Positions 1 through 5,933 of a DNA stretch of 10,482 bases are shown one piece after another; the first letter of the stretch is position 1, and every line of letters starts with the position of its first letter. The notes below the pieces were generated by a model. That model made no database searches. It was not told where the DNA came from and saw nothing but the letters and a program-made list of their open reading frames with translations. A program made the translations under genes and the position numbers. Source of the DNA: CAYZMH01 sp964479445 (lineage in GTDB: Bacteria > Bacteroidota > Bacteroidia > Bacteroidales > GCA-2748055); NCBI GenBank assembly GCA_964479445.1, contig CAYZMH010000097.1:1-10482 (forward strand), in the 5' to 3' direction.

Positions 1-2
1 AA

Positions 3-737
3 TACGATAACGAATCTTTTGCACAAGGCACGATTGGCGAATGTGATTTTATTGAAAAAGAACTTGATTACGATAAAACACTAAAAATTATTGACATAGG
101 GTGTGGCACAGGTCGTCATTCAATTGAATTGGCAAAGAGAGGTTATTCAATGACTGGAATTGATTTGTCAAAATCCTTATTGGAAAAAGCAAGAGAAAAG
201 GCGAAACATAATGGAGTTCAGATTGATTTCTTAAAACACGATGCACGAAATCTTCCGTTCAACAAACAATTTGACGTGGCAATAATGATGTGCGAAGGCG
301 GTTTTCCATTAATGGAAACTGACGAAATGAATTATGAAATTCTTAAAAATGTTTCAAAGTCATTAAAGGAAAATGCAAAATTTGTATTTACTACCCTCAA
401 TGGTTTGTTTCCAATATTCAATTCTATCGAAGAATTTTGTACCTCAAATGCCGATCATGGAAATGCCACATATCATAATAACACTTTTGATATAATGACA
501 TTCAGAGATTATAGCATTACAAAAATCGCAGATGATAACGGAGTAGAAAAAGAACTTGAATGTAACGAAAGATACTACATTCCATCGGAGATTACATGGT
601 TGTTGAAAACACTTGGATTCATAAAAATTGAGATTTTTGGAGCAAAACTTGGGGCTTTTTCGCGAGAAGATAAATTAACAACTGATGATTTTGAAATGTT
701 GGTAATTGCAGAAAGATGGCATAATGAAATCAATTGA
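3..737 (+). CDS. Class I SAM-dependent methyltransferase, 5' end outside the window
   Basis: The frame is open from the first full codon in the window, so the start lies upstream. 244 residues are visible, ending at TGA 735-737. The SAM-binding motif I is clear (IIDIGCGTGRHS at visible residues 29-40), followed by the motif II acidic residue in TGIDLS (51-56) and a motif III-like KHDARNLPF (78-86). This is the Methyltransf_25/11 type of Rossmann-fold small-molecule methyltransferase. The fold and cofactor are secure from these motifs; the acceptor is not. No signal peptide can be judged because the N-terminus is missing. The gene is very AT-rich and overlaps the next gene by 14 bases, so the two are almost certainly co-transcribed and translationally coupled. 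An attC-like hairpin follows the pair, suggesting a mobile accessory unit. Confidence 0.88.
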   Translation, partial: YDNESFAQGTIGECDFIEKELDYDKTLKIIDIGCGTGRHSIELAKRGYSMTGIDLSKSLLEKAREKAKHNGVQIDFLKHDARNLPFNKQFDVAIMMCEGGFPLMETDEMNYEILKNVSKSLKENAKFVFTTLNGLFPIFNSIEEFCTSNADHGNATYHNNTFDIMTFRDYSITKIADDNGVEKELECNERYYIPSEITWLLKTLGFIKIEIFGAKLGAFSREDKLTTDDFEMLVIAERWHNEIN

Positions 738-1494
738 AGAAAGCGTTGTAATTGCAATGGATGGTTCAGATAAAGAGCTTTTTCCATTTTTACCCTATAT
801 ACTGCAAGACATCTGGGAAATCGGGGCAGACCCGGATACAATAGTAAAATTGATAAGAAAATATTGCAACAATATAACTGAATTAAAAGTCCTTGATTTG
901 GGATGTGGTAAAGGTGCTGTTTCAGTTAAAGTATCAGAAAAACTTGGATGTACTTGCAATGGAATTGACGCTTTACCTGATTTTGTTGAATTTGCACAAC
1001 AAAAAGCAACAGAACATAAGGTAAATCACCTTTGTAAATTTGAGACGGGTGATATTAGACAAAAAGTAAAGGAATTGTCAGGTTACGATGTGATAATACT
1101 TGGTGCCATCGGACCTGTATTTGGTGATTATTTTTCAACGTTTTCAAATTTGGCAAAGTGTATCAATGAAAATGGAATTTTTATTATTGATGATAGTTAT
1201 ATAAACGATGACAGTGATTTCAGCCATCCCTTAATATTTAACAAATCTGATATATTAAAGCAGATAGAAAAAGCAAGGATGGAACTTGTTGAAAATGATA
1301 TTATGGATAGGGACGACATTGTAGATTCTGACGATTATATTTTTAATAATTTAAAGAAGAGATGTCACGAGTTGATTGAAAAGTATCCGAATAAAAGAAA
1401 TCTATTTCTCGATTATATAAGAAAACAAGAATTTGAAAATGATGTTCTTGAAAACAAAGTAATAGGCACAACATTGGTGATTAAGAAGAAATAG
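724..1494 (+). CDS. Class I SAM-dependent methyltransferase, second of an overlapping pair
   Basis: A 256-residue protein is read from ATG 724. An in-frame TTG at 706 would add six residues, but the ATG is preferred because it overlaps the upstream stop by only 14 bases and follows a purine-rich AGAAAGATGG. Motif I is KVLDLGCGKGAVSVKV (residues 55-70), motif II is NGIDALPDF (79-87) and the post-II acidic position is TGDIRQ (108-113); YDVIILGAIGP (121-131) fits strand 4. The C-terminal part (about 150-256) is acidic and not recognised; it may hold the acceptor pocket. The protein is not a duplicate of its upstream neighbour: apart from the SAM motifs the two share little. The acceptor is unknown. 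Pairing of two different methyltransferases suggests they act on one pathway or substrate, which is inference. No terminator is visible except the hairpin at 1512-1643. Confidence 0.86.
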   Translation: MKSIEESVVIAMDGSDKELFPFLPYILQDIWEIGADPDTIVKLIRKYCNNITELKVLDLGCGKGAVSVKVSEKLGCTCNGIDALPDFVEFAQQKATEHKVNHLCKFETGDIRQKVKELSGYDVIILGAIGPVFGDYFSTFSNLAKCINENGIFIIDDSYINDDSDFSHPLIFNKSDILKQIEKARMELVENDIMDRDDIVDSDDYIFNNLKKRCHELIEKYPNKRNLFLDYIRKQEFENDVLENKVIGTTLVIKKK

Positions 1495-1511
1495 AGAAAA
1501 AAAGCACGAAC

Positions 1512-1643
1512 GCACAACATTTTGTATAGTTAACTGTGGGCGCAGTGGTAGTTTCAGCGTCCACCACACGCCTCTAAGCGGTGTGTATGCGGAATAGAAA
1601 CCGACCGGAAAACCACAGCTAATCATTCAATTTACCGTTAGGT
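1512..1643 (+). repeat. attC-like recombination site (long imperfect hairpin)
   Basis: The element starts with GCACAAC (1512-1518) and ends with GTTAGGT (1637-1643), which fits the integron R' consensus GTTRRRY. GCACAAC fits the R'' consensus RYYYAAC except for A at its third base. Between them the sequence folds back in register. 1529-1539 pairs with 1613-1623 (GTTAACTGTGG with CCACAGCTAAT, one A-C mismatch and one G-T). GGT 1547-1549 and GTTTC 1551-1555 pair with GAAAC 1597-1601 and ACC 1604-1606. ACACGCC 1566-1572 pairs with GGTGTGT 1580-1586 around a 7-base loop. Length (132 bases), unpaired bulges and position just after a gene match attC sites, and I recall similar elements between genes in Bacteroidota. 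It may instead be a non-integron interspersed repeat. Confidence 0.55.
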
Positions 1644-1667
1644 GGAATTTTGCCAATCAATCCATAT

Positions 1668-1698
1668 TTTGAATAAGTACCAATATTTGGTATATTTG
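1668..1698 (+). promoter_or_regulatory. Bacteroidota-type promoter of parDE
   Basis: TTTG at 1668-1671 is followed after exactly 19 bases by TATATTTG at 1691-1698. This matches the Bacteroidota sigma-ABfr consensus (TTTG at -33, TAnnTTTG at -7) without a mismatch. The ATG of parD follows 16 bases later, so the 5' leader would be very short. It is the best promoter match I found in the window and shows that the toxin-antitoxin pair is expressed independently of the upstream methyltransferases. Confidence 0.8.
1678..1692. promoter_or_regulatory. Palindromic operator candidate for ParD autoregulation
   Basis: TACCAA-TAT-TTGGTA is a perfect 6+6 palindrome. It lies in the spacer between the -33 and -7 boxes and overlaps the first two bases of the -7 box. 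A protein bound here would block RNA polymerase. ParD-type ribbon-helix-helix antitoxins repress their own operon by binding such short palindromes, so this is the expected ParD/ParDE operator. The palindrome is seen directly; binding is inferred. Confidence 0.6.
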
Positions 1699-1714
1699 TA
1701 AAAAACAGATTATC

Positions 1715-1966
1715 ATGGCGAGAAACACGTCAATAACATTAGGTGACTATTTCGACGAATTTGTTAAGAGTAGAATCTCTGCTGGTAGATATAATAATGC
1801 CAGTGAGGTTGTCCGGGCCGGTCTTCGATTACTTGAAGAAGAGGAAAACAAGGTTATAGCTTTAAAAGATGCAATAAAGGAAGGCATTGATAGCGGAATA
1901 GCAACAGATTTCGATCCGAAAGAGCATTTAGCAGAATTAAAAGCTAATCGAAAAAAGAATGCCTAA
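1715..1966 (+). CDS. parD: Type II antitoxin, ParD family (ribbon-helix-helix)
   Basis: An 83-residue protein. The N-terminal half is a ribbon-helix-helix DNA-binding domain: the strand TSITLGDYFDEFVKSRI (residues 5-21) is followed by the family signature SAGRYNNASEVVRAGLRLLEE (22-42), typical of CC2985/ParD antitoxins. The C-terminal tail (about 45-83) is charged and probably disordered until it wraps the toxin. It neutralises ParE and, with it, represses the promoter just upstream. The start is secure: ATG 16 bases after a consensus -7 box, with no competing upstream start. The reading frame overlaps parE by 8 bases, which couples translation and keeps antitoxin ahead of toxin. Confidence 0.92.
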   Translation: MARNTSITLGDYFDEFVKSRISAGRYNNASEVVRAGLRLLEEEENKVIALKDAIKEGIDSGIATDFDPKEHLAELKANRKKNA

Positions 1967-2258
1967 TTATAAGCTTACGAAAAAAGCTGTTGAGGATTTA
2001 TCAAGTATATGGAACTATACAATTGATACCTGGTCAGAGAAACAAGCTGATATTTATTATCAAATGCTACTTGAAAGTTATTCGGAAATAGTCAAAGATC
2101 CAAAAATTGGAAAGAATTATAGTGGTATCGCCAATCAGCTGTTTGGAATGAAAGCTGGAAGGCATATTATATTCTATCGAAGACTTGAAGAGGACTATGT
2201 GGAAATAACCAGAATTCTTCATGAGAGGATGGATTTGAAAAGTCGAATCAATGATTAA
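1959..2258 (+). CDS. parE: Type II toxin, ParE/RelE superfamily
   Basis: A 99-residue protein with the ParE profile. YKLTKKAVEDLSSIWNYT (residues 4-21) is the N-terminal strand and helix (the usual form is LTxxAxxDLxxIwxYt). The central helix is followed by the basic KAGRHIIFYRRL (65-76), and the protein closes with VEITRILHERMD (81-92), the conserved RIxHxRMD tail of ParE toxins. Characterised ParE proteins poison DNA gyrase, whereas related RelE toxins cleave mRNA on the ribosome. The lack of RelE catalytic residues and the RMD ending favour ParE. Length is normal and nothing is broken. The ATG overlaps the end of parD by 8 bases. The stop is followed at once by TCCACCTAA, the mirror of the left cassette edge. 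Confidence 0.9.
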   Translation: MPNYKLTKKAVEDLSSIWNYTIDTWSEKQADIYYQMLLESYSEIVKDPKIGKNYSGIANQLFGMKAGRHIIFYRRLEEDYVEITRILHERMDLKSRIND

Positions 2259-2296
2259 CTCCACCTAAAATAAATAGGACTCTGAGCGGCCTGCAA

Positions 2297-2351
2297 GGCC
2301 CAGCGATGAGTACATGTTGAACTACACCCGCTGGGCCACGAGCTATGTACT
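2297..2351. repeat. Strong palindromic element with possible pseudoknot fold
   Basis: GGCCCAGCG (2297-2305) and CGCTGGGCC (2329-2337) are perfect 9-bp arms around a 23-base loop. The loop contains AGTACAT (2309-2315), whose reverse complement ATGTACT lies outside the first stem at 2345-2351. The two stems interleave, so in RNA they could form an H-type pseudoknot, or compete. There is no U-run after it, so it is not an ordinary terminator. It lies in a gene-free stretch after parE and could be an interspersed repeat or part of a recombination site. Confidence 0.5.
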
Positions 2352-2680
2352 TCTTGACGGTTTTCTGTGATTTTTAAGGTAGAACTATCAGGATAATTAT
2401 TGAAGTATTGCAGCTTTTTGCACTTTTCAGAGTCATTGACAGTAAGCCTTCGCGCTGCGTAACTTCGTTTCTGTAAAATTGGATTATAAGGGATAACCAA
2501 AAAAGAAAGTCACGGTTGATCTATAGTTTTGAAGTGTCAACCAAAAAAACAAACAACCATGACTTTCAAAAAGAAGGAACAATTTTACAAGGTAATACTC
2601 CCTGGATCTCCCATCCAAGAGATTTAGTTAAAACCATTGCATTGAATGTAAAAAAGAATTTAAACAACAACTATGATAAA
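2352..2680. other. Gene-free stretch between parDE and the first beta-barrel gene
   Basis: I find no convincing gene here. On the minus strand an open frame (2500 down to 2255) runs through the stretch and the palindrome, but its predicted protein has no recognisable motif. On the plus strand a 22-codon ORF (2559-2627) starts MTFKKKEQFYKV and stops. It resembles the start of a truncated gene, and its ATG is inside the inverted repeat annotated separately. No promoter matching TTTG-N19-TAnnTTTG was found in front of the next gene. Confidence 0.4.
2505..2567. repeat. Imperfect 13-bp inverted repeat with nested arms
   Basis: GAAAGTCACGGTT (2505-2517) pairs with AACCATGACTTTC (2555-2567) with one mismatch. 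Inside it GGTTGA (2514-2519) can instead pair with TCAACC (2537-2542). The right outer arm contains the ATG (2559-2561) of a 22-codon ORF. This may be the end of a decayed insertion sequence, or a hairpin that hides a start codon. Confidence 0.45.
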
Positions 2681-3211
2681 TTGAAAAGATATACGTTTTT
2701 GTTTTTATTCTTGTTATCCTTTTACGCTGAAAATCTGCACGGGCAAAGTGATCATACGTTCCAAAACAGAAACAGTCTTCATTTTGAACTTGGCGGAGCC
2801 GGAGGCTACTATTCACTGAACTATGAAAGAAACATAATATATCATCACTCTTTTAAAACCTCCGGGCAAGTTGGATTTAGTTATTTTCCCGGTGGTTGGT
2901 TTGATATTTCGGTACCTGTCGGACTGAATGAGCAGTTCTCATTTAGTAATCATCACATTGAATTGGGTATCGGAATGGTTGCTTTGAGGGAGTTTAATGG
3001 GGAAGATGATGAAAGTGGGGAAAGATTCTGGTCATATGGTTTAACAGGAAGATTAGGGTATCGCTACCAGAAACCAGGTGGAAGATTCATATGGAGAATT
3101 GGCTTTACACCACTATTGCAAAGAGAGAGGACCAGATTATATTATGATCCACATGCACCATTCAACGTATTCACTCCCTGGGGAGGAATATCTGTTGGTT
3201 ATTCCTGGTGA
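2681..3211 (+). CDS. Small exported outer-membrane beta-barrel protein, function unknown
   Basis: A 176-residue protein is read from TTG 2681. This start gives a classic signal peptide: a basic KR, a hydrophobic TFLFLFLLSFYA core and likely cleavage near HGQ (residues 20-22). The mature part has alternating strands rich in Gly, Tyr and Phe, and ends GGISVGYSW; a C-terminal aromatic residue is the usual beta-barrel assembly signal. It is predicted to sit in the outer membrane as a barrel of about eight strands (strand number inferred from length). No ATG is available in frame: the nearby ATG at 2673 hits a stop after three codons. An in-frame TTG at 2642 would extend the protein by 13 residues (NVKKNLNNNYDK). 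The start is therefore the weak point, and the gene may have lost its true 5' end. No enzyme motif is seen. Confidence 0.7.
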   Translation: MKRYTFLFLFLLSFYAENLHGQSDHTFQNRNSLHFELGGAGGYYSLNYERNIIYHHSFKTSGQVGFSYFPGGWFDISVPVGLNEQFSFSNHHIELGIGMVALREFNGEDDESGERFWSYGLTGRLGYRYQKPGGRFIWRIGFTPLLQRERTRLYYDPHAPFNVFTPWGGISVGYSW

Positions 3212-3247
3212 ACAATATAGTTTCAGGTAGGGTTAATGATAGGATAC

Positions 3248-3261
3248 TTCACTTAAGTGAA
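3248..3261. promoter_or_regulatory. Perfect 14-bp palindrome between the two beta-barrel genes
   Basis: TTCACTTAAGTGAA is its own reverse complement over all 14 bases. It lies 36 bases after the stop of the first barrel gene and about 80 bases before the ATG of the second. No U-run follows, so it is not a terminator. A homodimeric regulator site is the simplest reading, but no regulator is encoded nearby. Confidence 0.35.
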
Positions 3262-3342
3262 TAGAATTTTACCTTTTTCTAATACTATCTCGAGTACTTG
3301 TAAACATCGTTGTGAAACTTGATAACAATTATTTCAAACCAA

Positions 3343-4656
3343 ATGATGAACCAAAACTGTAAAATAAAAAAATTTATTCATGCATTTTTAATTATCTGTT
3401 CTATTCAGGTAGTAGCCGGATTGTCAACGTTGCATGGCCAGGTAACCGAATATGATACAGCACAACGGGTTGAATCGGTTCGGTCAATGAAGGCCCCATT
3501 CATATATCTCGACTGCCGCAGGTGCGATTATGACTTCCTACGTACCAATATAACATTTGTTAATTATGTGCGAGATCCTGAACTGGCGGATATTCATGTA
3601 TTTGTTACCGATGAGGAAACTGGTGGTGGCAGCAGAGAATATCAATTCACTTTTATCGGAAAAAACGATTTCGAGGGTTCGGAGCACACGTTGACACATG
3701 TTGTGGACAGAGATGCCACACTCGACGAACGACGAAATTCCCTGCAAAAGTTTGTAAAAATGGGAATTGTATCGTTTATTTTAAAAACTCCGCTGGGAAC
3801 GCATTTCAATATTGATTACGAAAGTGACGGCACCGAACAATTGTCGCAGGAAATAAACGATCCCTGGAACAACTGGGTTTTTGAAGCATATATCGGAAGG
3901 GTGAGGTTCGACCTGGAATCGAACCAGAGCGAGCTGAATTCAAGATGGGGGATCTTTGCCGACCGGGTTACCGAAGAGTGGAAGTTACGGGTCAGACCCT
4001 ATTTTAATTACGGAAGAATAAAAATTCAAACAGCTGTTAACGAAGAACCTGTAATTAGCGAGCAACGCCGCCACGGACTCGACAGTTATGCCATAAAAAG
4101 TTTAAACAACCACTGGTCGATCGGAATTTTTGGCGATTACCTTACCTATAACGGACGTAACATCAGGCACGAATTTTTGATTAGTCCGGGTATTGAATAC
4201 AATATTTTTCCATATGAAGTTGCCACAAGACGTTCCATCACGTTTTCATATCAAATTGGCTATGGCTACCTTGATTATTTTGAAGAAACCATTTACAACA
4301 AAACTCGTGAAAACCTTTTCAACCACAAAATAGAGGGAGTGGTAAATATTCATCAACCCTGGGGAACCATAGAAACAGGCCTGGTAGGTTCCCATTACCT
4401 GCACAACTTCGCACGCCGGAGGCTTGAATTTTACGGACAAACATCTGTCAGACTCTTCGAAGGGTTTTCTCTCACTCTTCAGGCCGAGTATGACGTCATT
4501 CAGGATCAGCTTTCACTTCCAAAAGGAGAAGCCTCGCTGGAAGAAGTTTTGCTCAAACAACGCGAGCTGGCAACCGACTTTTCATTTTCAACTTCCATTG
4601 CGATCACCTATACGTTTGGCTCACAGTATGCCAACATTGTCAATACACGTTTTTAA
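3343..4656 (+). CDS. Exported two-part protein: N-terminal periplasmic domain plus outer-membrane beta-barrel
   Basis: A 437-residue protein is read from ATG 3343 (ATG 3346 is equally possible); an in-frame TTG at 3319 would only lengthen the signal peptide. KIKKFIHAFLIICSIQVVAG with LHGQ (residues 7-33) is a signal peptide. Residues 50-155 form a compact domain with LDCRRCDYDFLR (56-67), NYVRDPELADIHVFVT (74-89), GGGSREYQFTFIG (94-106) and TLDERRNSLQKF (126-137). I recognise this pattern from Bacteroidota proteins of unknown function. Residues 178-437 look like beta-barrel strands and end YTFGSQYANIVNTRF with a C-terminal Phe, matching a recurring FGSxYxNxVNxRF ending that I recall in this family. 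C58 and C61 form a CxxC that could bind metal or make a disulfide in the periplasm. The role is unknown. It follows another barrel gene by 131 bases on the same strand. Confidence 0.82.
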   Translation: MMNQNCKIKKFIHAFLIICSIQVVAGLSTLHGQVTEYDTAQRVESVRSMKAPFIYLDCRRCDYDFLRTNITFVNYVRDPELADIHVFVTDEETGGGSREYQFTFIGKNDFEGSEHTLTHVVDRDATLDERRNSLQKFVKMGIVSFILKTPLGTHFNIDYESDGTEQLSQEINDPWNNWVFEAYIGRVRFDLESNQSELNSRWGIFADRVTEEWKLRVRPYFNYGRIKIQTAVNEEPVISEQRRHGLDSYAIKSLNNHWSIGIFGDYLTYNGRNIRHEFLISPGIEYNIFPYEVATRRSITFSYQIGYGYLDYFEETIYNKTRENLFNHKIEGVVNIHQPWGTIETGLVGSHYLHNFARRRLEFYGQTSVRLFEGFSLTLQAEYDVIQDQLSLPKGEASLEEVLLKQRELATDFSFSTSIAITYTFGSQYANIVNTRF

Positions 4657-4678
4657 TAGGTACATACTACACCTATTA
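4654..4678. other. Hairpin at the convergent gene ends
   Basis: TAATAGGT (4654-4661) and ACCTATTA (4671-4678) form 8 perfect base pairs around a 9-base loop. The left arm includes the stop codon of the 437-residue protein. The gene on the other strand ends about 95 bases further on. Position suggests transcription termination or mRNA 3'-end protection, but neither strand has a T-run after the hairpin, so a canonical intrinsic terminator is not supported. Confidence 0.35.
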
Positions 4679-4771
4679 CAACCGGATTCGCTGCCCATGA
4701 TATTTTGCAAAGAGGTTCTCACGTTAAGGCTGCAGCATAGGTAAACCTGTCTGCAGAATGATGTGAAAAAC

Positions 4772-5917
4772 TTAATAATTTTCCACCCATTGCTTCATAT
4801 CCTGATGCACAAGGGTCATTTTGTCCAATACATTCTGAACGCGTTTATCATTTTCATTCAGAAGACCTTTTTTTCGCTGGCGGTTTGCCATATATGCGCC
4901 ACAAAGGTGGTAACCAATGCATGAGCTTTCCCCTTTGAGCAATTCGTACATCCGCCGGTATTTTTCCGGATTATGGGTTTTGTACGCCGTTCCTTCGATT
5001 CGTTGATTTTGTGCCGAGTCAGCAAGCAGCGTGGGCATATCTGTGAGTTGATGCCAGTAATTGAGGTTTTCCACGATCTTTTCGGGGGGTGCAAAGTGCT
5101 GGAAGGATAATACATCCACATAGGGCCGGGCTGCCATGATCACCTCATCCGCAATGGGCTGCCTGGCATCATACCGGTCGCCCAAAATAAGGTGGTTTGG
5201 ATCATACCTTCTGATCGCATCATGGGTTACCCTGTAATACTGAGAAGCCATGCGAAAGAGCTCTTTACGTCCTGATTCGGTTTTGAGCCGCTCGGGATCA
5301 AACATCGGGCCTTTCCACTCGTTGCCTCTCCGGGTGTGTATCCAGGTGGGGCAATCCATATAAAAATACCCGATCAGATTAGGGTCATCCCTCAGGCGGG
5401 AGGCTTCATCCCTGGCTACATAGTCGCACCACTCTTCAAAGCCTTTGCTGAAAAAATCCGGATAGACCGTCTCCACTTCCCACTGATGGAAGTCGGCAAA
5501 TGGCAGCATATGGCCGTAGGGCATGTTCAGCCATTGATACTCTTCAGGCGTAAAACTCCGCGAGTGGCGCCGGATATTATCTCGTCTGACCACTACTTCC
5601 TGGTTCCACCCCATGGTATTGAATCCCCACGAAAGGAGGTTCTGCCTGACACTCTCTTTCAACCATTTCTCCATGCTATTTTCGTACTTGCGATGCCAGA
5701 TATCCTCATTTTCAGTATGCCTGAGAACCGCAGGGTCTACATGGTTTATGCCGATGGAGAAAAATTTATTTCCTTCAGGGTCGATGAGAAAATACCTGCC
5801 TTTTATTTTTTTGAGGGTGAAAAACCCCTTACCCTTTGATCCATACGCAGCCTTCAGGGGAAATGGTAAAACGGCCACGGCAATACCTGCTGTTTTCAGA
5901 AATGTTTTTCGATCCAT
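4772..5917 (-). CDS. Agarase-like glycoside hydrolase (TIM-barrel), exported
   Basis: A 381-residue protein. The N-terminus MDRKTFLKTAGIAVAVLPFP is a Tat-like signal (RKxFLK, with Lys for the second Arg) followed by a hydrophobic stretch. The mature part reads like agarase-type TIM-barrel enzymes: RYFLIDPEGNKFFSIGINHV (41-60), LLSWGFNTMGWN (94-105), DDPNLIGYFYMDCPTW (177-192), DPNHLILGDRYD (239-250), YVDVLSFQHF (266-275) and MPTLLADSAQN (294-304). Such enzymes normally carry a catalytic Glu after GYF and another after the seventh strand; here Asp188 and Asp300 stand in about those places. Either the family uses Asp or this member is atypical or inactive. The substrate is probably an algal or other sulfated polysaccharide, judging from the sulfatase 0.8 kb away on the other strand; this is inference. 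Length is near normal for a single-domain enzyme. Confidence 0.72.
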   Translation of the reverse strand: MDRKTFLKTAGIAVAVLPFPLKAAYGSKGKGFFTLKKIKGRYFLIDPEGNKFFSIGINHVDPAVLRHTENEDIWHRKYENSMEKWLKESVRQNLLSWGFNTMGWNQEVVVRRDNIRRHSRSFTPEEYQWLNMPYGHMLPFADFHQWEVETVYPDFFSKGFEEWCDYVARDEASRLRDDPNLIGYFYMDCPTWIHTRRGNEWKGPMFDPERLKTESGRKELFRMASQYYRVTHDAIRRYDPNHLILGDRYDARQPIADEVIMAARPYVDVLSFQHFAPPEKIVENLNYWHQLTDMPTLLADSAQNQRIEGTAYKTHNPEKYRRMYELLKGESSCIGYHLCGAYMANRQRKKGLLNENDKRVQNVLDKMTLVHQDMKQWVENY

Positions 5918-5933
5918 GTTTCGTCTGTAATGC

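Larger units (their letters stand above)
1638..2322 (+). mobile_element. Candidate integron-type gene cassette carrying parDE
   Basis: The left boundary is TTAGGTGGA (1638-1646), just after the G of the R' box at 1637. Its exact reverse complement TCCACCTAA (2260-2268) begins one base after the parE stop. In an excised circular cassette these two would be the R' and R'' arms of a single attC site, so their complementarity is the expected cassette signature. A downstream R'-like box GTTGAAC (2316-2322) is the only GTTRRRY match before 2515, giving a short 64-base attC. That site has weak internal pairing (ACTC 2279-2282 with GAGT 2308-2311, GGCC 2288-2291 with GGCC 2297-2300). The right boundary is therefore much less sure than the left. 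Toxin-antitoxin pairs with their own promoters are a known cargo of cassette arrays. No integrase gene lies in the window. Confidence 0.4.

Noticed and set aside
2318..2331. On the minus strand GCGGGTGTAGTTCA looks like the first 14 bases of a tRNA-Gly.
   Set aside because: No D-arm closure, anticodon arm, T-arm or matching acceptor 3' half follows; the downstream bases form the unrelated 9-bp palindrome instead.
2255..2500. An 81-codon open frame on the minus strand after parE.
   Set aside because: It runs across the palindromic element and the cassette edge, its C-terminal half is Ser/Cys/Trp-rich with no motif, and it has no ribosome binding site; more likely non-coding.
4654..4678. Hairpin at convergent gene ends as a bidirectional intrinsic terminator.
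   Set aside because: Neither strand has a T-run after the stem, so only a generic hairpin is annotated.
4424..4744. A 106-codon plus-strand frame overlapping the end of the 437-residue barrel protein.
   Set aside because: It lies mostly inside the barrel gene in another frame, and the barrel gene is supported by a signal peptide and a C-terminal Phe.
5336..5930. Plus-strand open frames opposite the agarase-like gene.
   Set aside because: The minus-strand frame has a signal peptide and conserved TIM-barrel motifs; the plus-strand frames have none.
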